A DNA stretch of 64,000 bases, taken from Protonemura montana. Taxonomy: Eukaryota; Arthropoda; Insecta; Plecoptera; Nemouridae. Location: positions 1,426,001-1,490,000 of the forward strand of contig OX387606.1 in NCBI GenBank assembly GCA_947568835.1. Direction: 5' to 3'. This document shows, in pieces, positions 63,601 to 64,000 of this stretch (positions are counted from its first letter, which is position 1; the number at the start of each line of letters is the position of its first letter). Position numbers and translations under genes: made by a program. Below the pieces are notes generated by a model, which saw nothing but the letters and a program-made list of their open reading frames with translations, was not told where the DNA came from and made no database searches.

Positions 63601-63995
63601 GACGATTTTAGTGTATTTGATGAGAATGACAAATCTCCAAGGAGTAGAATCAAGAGGCTGTGAATACTCACAGTCACTCTGATTCTAAAGACGCTATACC
63701 ACGTCACAACCTGTCAAACTCGAGTAACTCCAATTTGACATTAGATACGTTGTTGTATTTAGATGAAATCTTATTTAAATTGCAAACGCTTGCAATGCAC
63801 GGGGTATTTTATTATTATCAACACTATAACCGTCTCAAAAATTGATGCCCAAACGGGGACTTGGACCCCGATCTCCACCTGTCGCAGTTGTTGCTCTAAC
63901 CAATTGAGATACTTGGACGTTGGCTTTTTGATTTTGGCATTTTTGGCCCAAACGGGGACTAGCGTGATCGAGACGGACTGTAAAGTGGACTCACC
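57519..63995 (-). CDS. HPS1: HPS1 homologue (BLOC-3 subunit), C-terminal half; runs off window
   Basis: HPS1 with HPS4 forms BLOC-3, the guanine-nucleotide exchange factor for Rab32/38-type GTPases in lysosome-related organelle biogenesis. Five exons join in phase (62421-62632, 60961-61225, 59190-59414, 58103-58191, 57519-57699) to about 323 C-terminal residues, and a donor at 63995 marks one more upstream exon. Recognised by FPGLVHFVYVDRTRHRVTAP, FHYAYFLWFEDAS, GIMCGDFYQ and the end RCLELLCVHLGL, ARRLAATVWEVAGVP-like. The vertebrate protein is about 700 residues, so about half is outside the window. The 59414 acceptor is the weakest point. Confidence 0.82.
58103..58191 (-). CDS. HPS1: HPS1 penultimate exon
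   Basis: GSPLKPKVSPATATQKSLPL, PGIMCGDFYQ. The GxMxGDFY motif aligns with the conserved Gly-Asp-Tyr-Tyr segment of HPS1. Acceptor TTGTAG, donor GTAAGT; its split Gln codon is completed by the last exon. Confidence 0.78.
58192..59189. other. HPS1 intron with tRNA-SINE array
   Basis: From 58192 to 58700 nothing is recognised except a LINE-end-like frame near 58540-58690 (YISSKLKDHKRTLSISSKLL). The rest is the tRNA-like array. Confidence 0.5.
58700..59105 (-). mobile_element. tRNA-derived SINE with tandem array of its 5' half
   Basis: The outer module (GCAAACGCTTGCAATGCGCG, CGCTATAACCGTCTCAAAAA) is at the left. Then, on minus, one T-arm/B-box region (58770-58795) and about six 52-bp units, each GTCCAAGTAGCTCAATTGGT...GATCGGG. 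Confidence 0.92.
59190..59414 (-). CDS. HPS1: HPS1 exon (FPGLVHF region)
   Basis: EEFPGLVHFVYVDRTRHRVT, APGLDFSSEETVALTRRRVW, AAVALSRQHVAAGRTSVVWK, DSTFHYAYFLWFEDAS. The strongest HPS1 match in the window. Donor GTAAGC. The acceptor (TTTGGAG before 59414, or three bases later) is a guess from phase. Confidence 0.88.
59500..59895. mobile_element. MITE-family copy (HPS1 intron)
   Basis: Both end modules are present in inverted orientation (TTTTGAATGCTAAGTGAAGG, CTTAGCATTCAAAGCCCAGT), with an inner part shared with 38528-38815. Confidence 0.78.
60023..60408 (+). repeat. 5S-SINE head array without body, 4 units (HPS1 intron)
   Basis: Starts with the intact 5S-like 5' end (GAACGGTTTGGCGTGTTGGA, CACCGGTTCTTATGAGATCA) and has four units, ending abruptly at ACACATGACCAGGTC. 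No body or tail. Confidence 0.93.
60605..60900. repeat. Three tandem copies of a ~123-bp unit
   Basis: Unit contains GGTAGCCATGGAGATGCTGA, ATCACCTGACAGAGCTTCTC and ATGTTACCATGGGTATATCA. The third copy is truncated. Confidence 0.9.
60961..61225 (-). CDS. HPS1: HPS1 exon
   Basis: WESVRPALIDLQRSGELSSA, GASLRQAASLFLPRHAHMSP, ARQHLQHCSAFLKVKAMRNF. The C.xFLxVKAxRN stretch just before the FPGLVHF exon fits HPS1. Acceptor TCTTAG, donor GTAATC (weak). Confidence 0.8.
61250..61448 (-). mobile_element. tRNA-derived SINE, reverse (HPS1 intron)
   Basis: The tRNA-like part is at 61290-61362 with intact A and B boxes (minus: GTCCAAGTAGCTCAATGGGT, GGGTTCGAGTCCCC). Followed by TTTTTGAGACGATTTTAGTG. Confidence 0.88.
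61449..61916 (-). pseudogene. LINE reverse-transcriptase 3'-end fragment with (ATT)n tail
   Basis: Reverse frame: LNWESLEQRRATSKVTAIYR (compare W..LE.RR...), then KVGKFSLVADGIRLCNELPT and FRCRLKENQ. This is the C-terminal zone of a CR1/jockey-like ORF2. The 3' side ends in TTATTATTATTATTATT on minus at about 61449. Confidence 0.78.
62421..62632 (-). CDS. HPS1: HPS1 exon
   Basis: VAPGGLYSALCDALQALNSL, QSINVQKDTEGLKSGFAQLD, SALKLSLDGLKKVGGARQAA. Acceptor GTTCCAG, donor GTGAGT; its final CG plus the next exon's C make Arg, so phase agrees. HPS1 identity comes mainly from linkage and phase. Confidence 0.72.
62683..62755. repeat. Interstitial (AACCT)n, TTAGG-type telomere motif
   Basis: About 14 copies of AACCT with one AACCC variant, about 50 bp upstream of an HPS1 exon acceptor. 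On minus it reads (TTAGG)n, the usual arthropod telomere repeat. Confidence 0.97.
62756..63470. other. HPS1 intron, unassigned
   Basis: AT-rich. A frame near 63090-63310 faintly resembles a LINE end. No exon seen. Confidence 0.4.
63478..63960 (-). mobile_element. tRNA-derived SINE, reverse, two tRNA-like heads (HPS1 intron)
   Basis: Heads at 63515-63587 and about 63845-63918, with the middle module between (GAGTAACTCCAATTTGACAT). The second head has GGGGACTTGGACCCCGATC, the same junction as the units of the 58.7 kb array. Confidence 0.88.
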
Positions 63996-64000
63996 TCGTA
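63995..64000 (-). CDS. HPS1: Edge of a further HPS1 exon
   Basis: Six bases (Tyr-Glu in phase) before a GTGAGT donor at 63994-63989. Only the donor supports it. Confidence 0.5.

Overview
This 64 kb window is nuclear DNA of an animal, most likely an arthropod. The evidence is GT-AG introns throughout, five multi-exon or spliced genes with long repeat-filled introns, a Tequila-type chitin-binding multidomain protease, a PTTH/Trunk-type cystine-knot hormone, and a block of (CCTAA)n, the arthropod telomere motif. The species cannot be named from the sequence. Coding exons are a small part of the window; most of the rest is repeats. Exon limits were read by eye from splice consensus, reading phase and family similarity, and reading phase is continuous across every junction given.

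Layout. (1) Minus strand, 340-13206: the 5' part of an ABCC4/MRP4-type ABC transporter (ten exons, first membrane domain plus the start of NBD1); the gene runs off the left edge. (2) Minus strand, 17114-18766: a two-exon gene for a small secreted Tyr/His/Pro/Gly-rich protein of unknown family, with a TATA-like box. (3) Plus strand, 23153-46542: a complete 19-exon gene for a secreted modular serine protease of about 1,665 residues, in order signal peptide, two chitin-binding domains, Pro/Thr-rich region, SRCR, C-type-lectin-like, LDLa, PAN/apple, LDLa, SRCR, LDLa, SRCR and trypsin, with catalytic residues intact. (4) Minus strand, 50741-51812: a two-exon PTTH/Trunk-like cystine-knot ligand. (5) Minus strand, 57519 to beyond 64000: the C-terminal half of an HPS1 (BLOC-3 subunit) homologue. 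The genes are unrelated neighbours; nothing suggests an operon.

Repeats. A 5S-rRNA-derived SINE occurs about sixteen times on both strands. In many copies the part that corresponds to the 5S internal promoter is tandemly repeated (about 91 bp per unit, up to about 25 units). A second, tRNA-derived SINE occurs about seven times and in one place forms a 52-bp array of its 5' half. A 36-bp array has grown from the body of the 5S SINE. In all three arrays the period equals the distance between two short near-identical motifs in the parent element, which suggests a common microhomology route from SINE to satellite. There are also a foldback element of about 420 bp whose end has become a 47-bp array, two hAT-like elements (one inside the HPS1 3' UTR), a MITE family, LINE 3'-end fragments, and unrelated minisatellites of 10, 12, 14 and 72 bp. 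Large open frames inside these arrays are artefacts of repeat periodicity.
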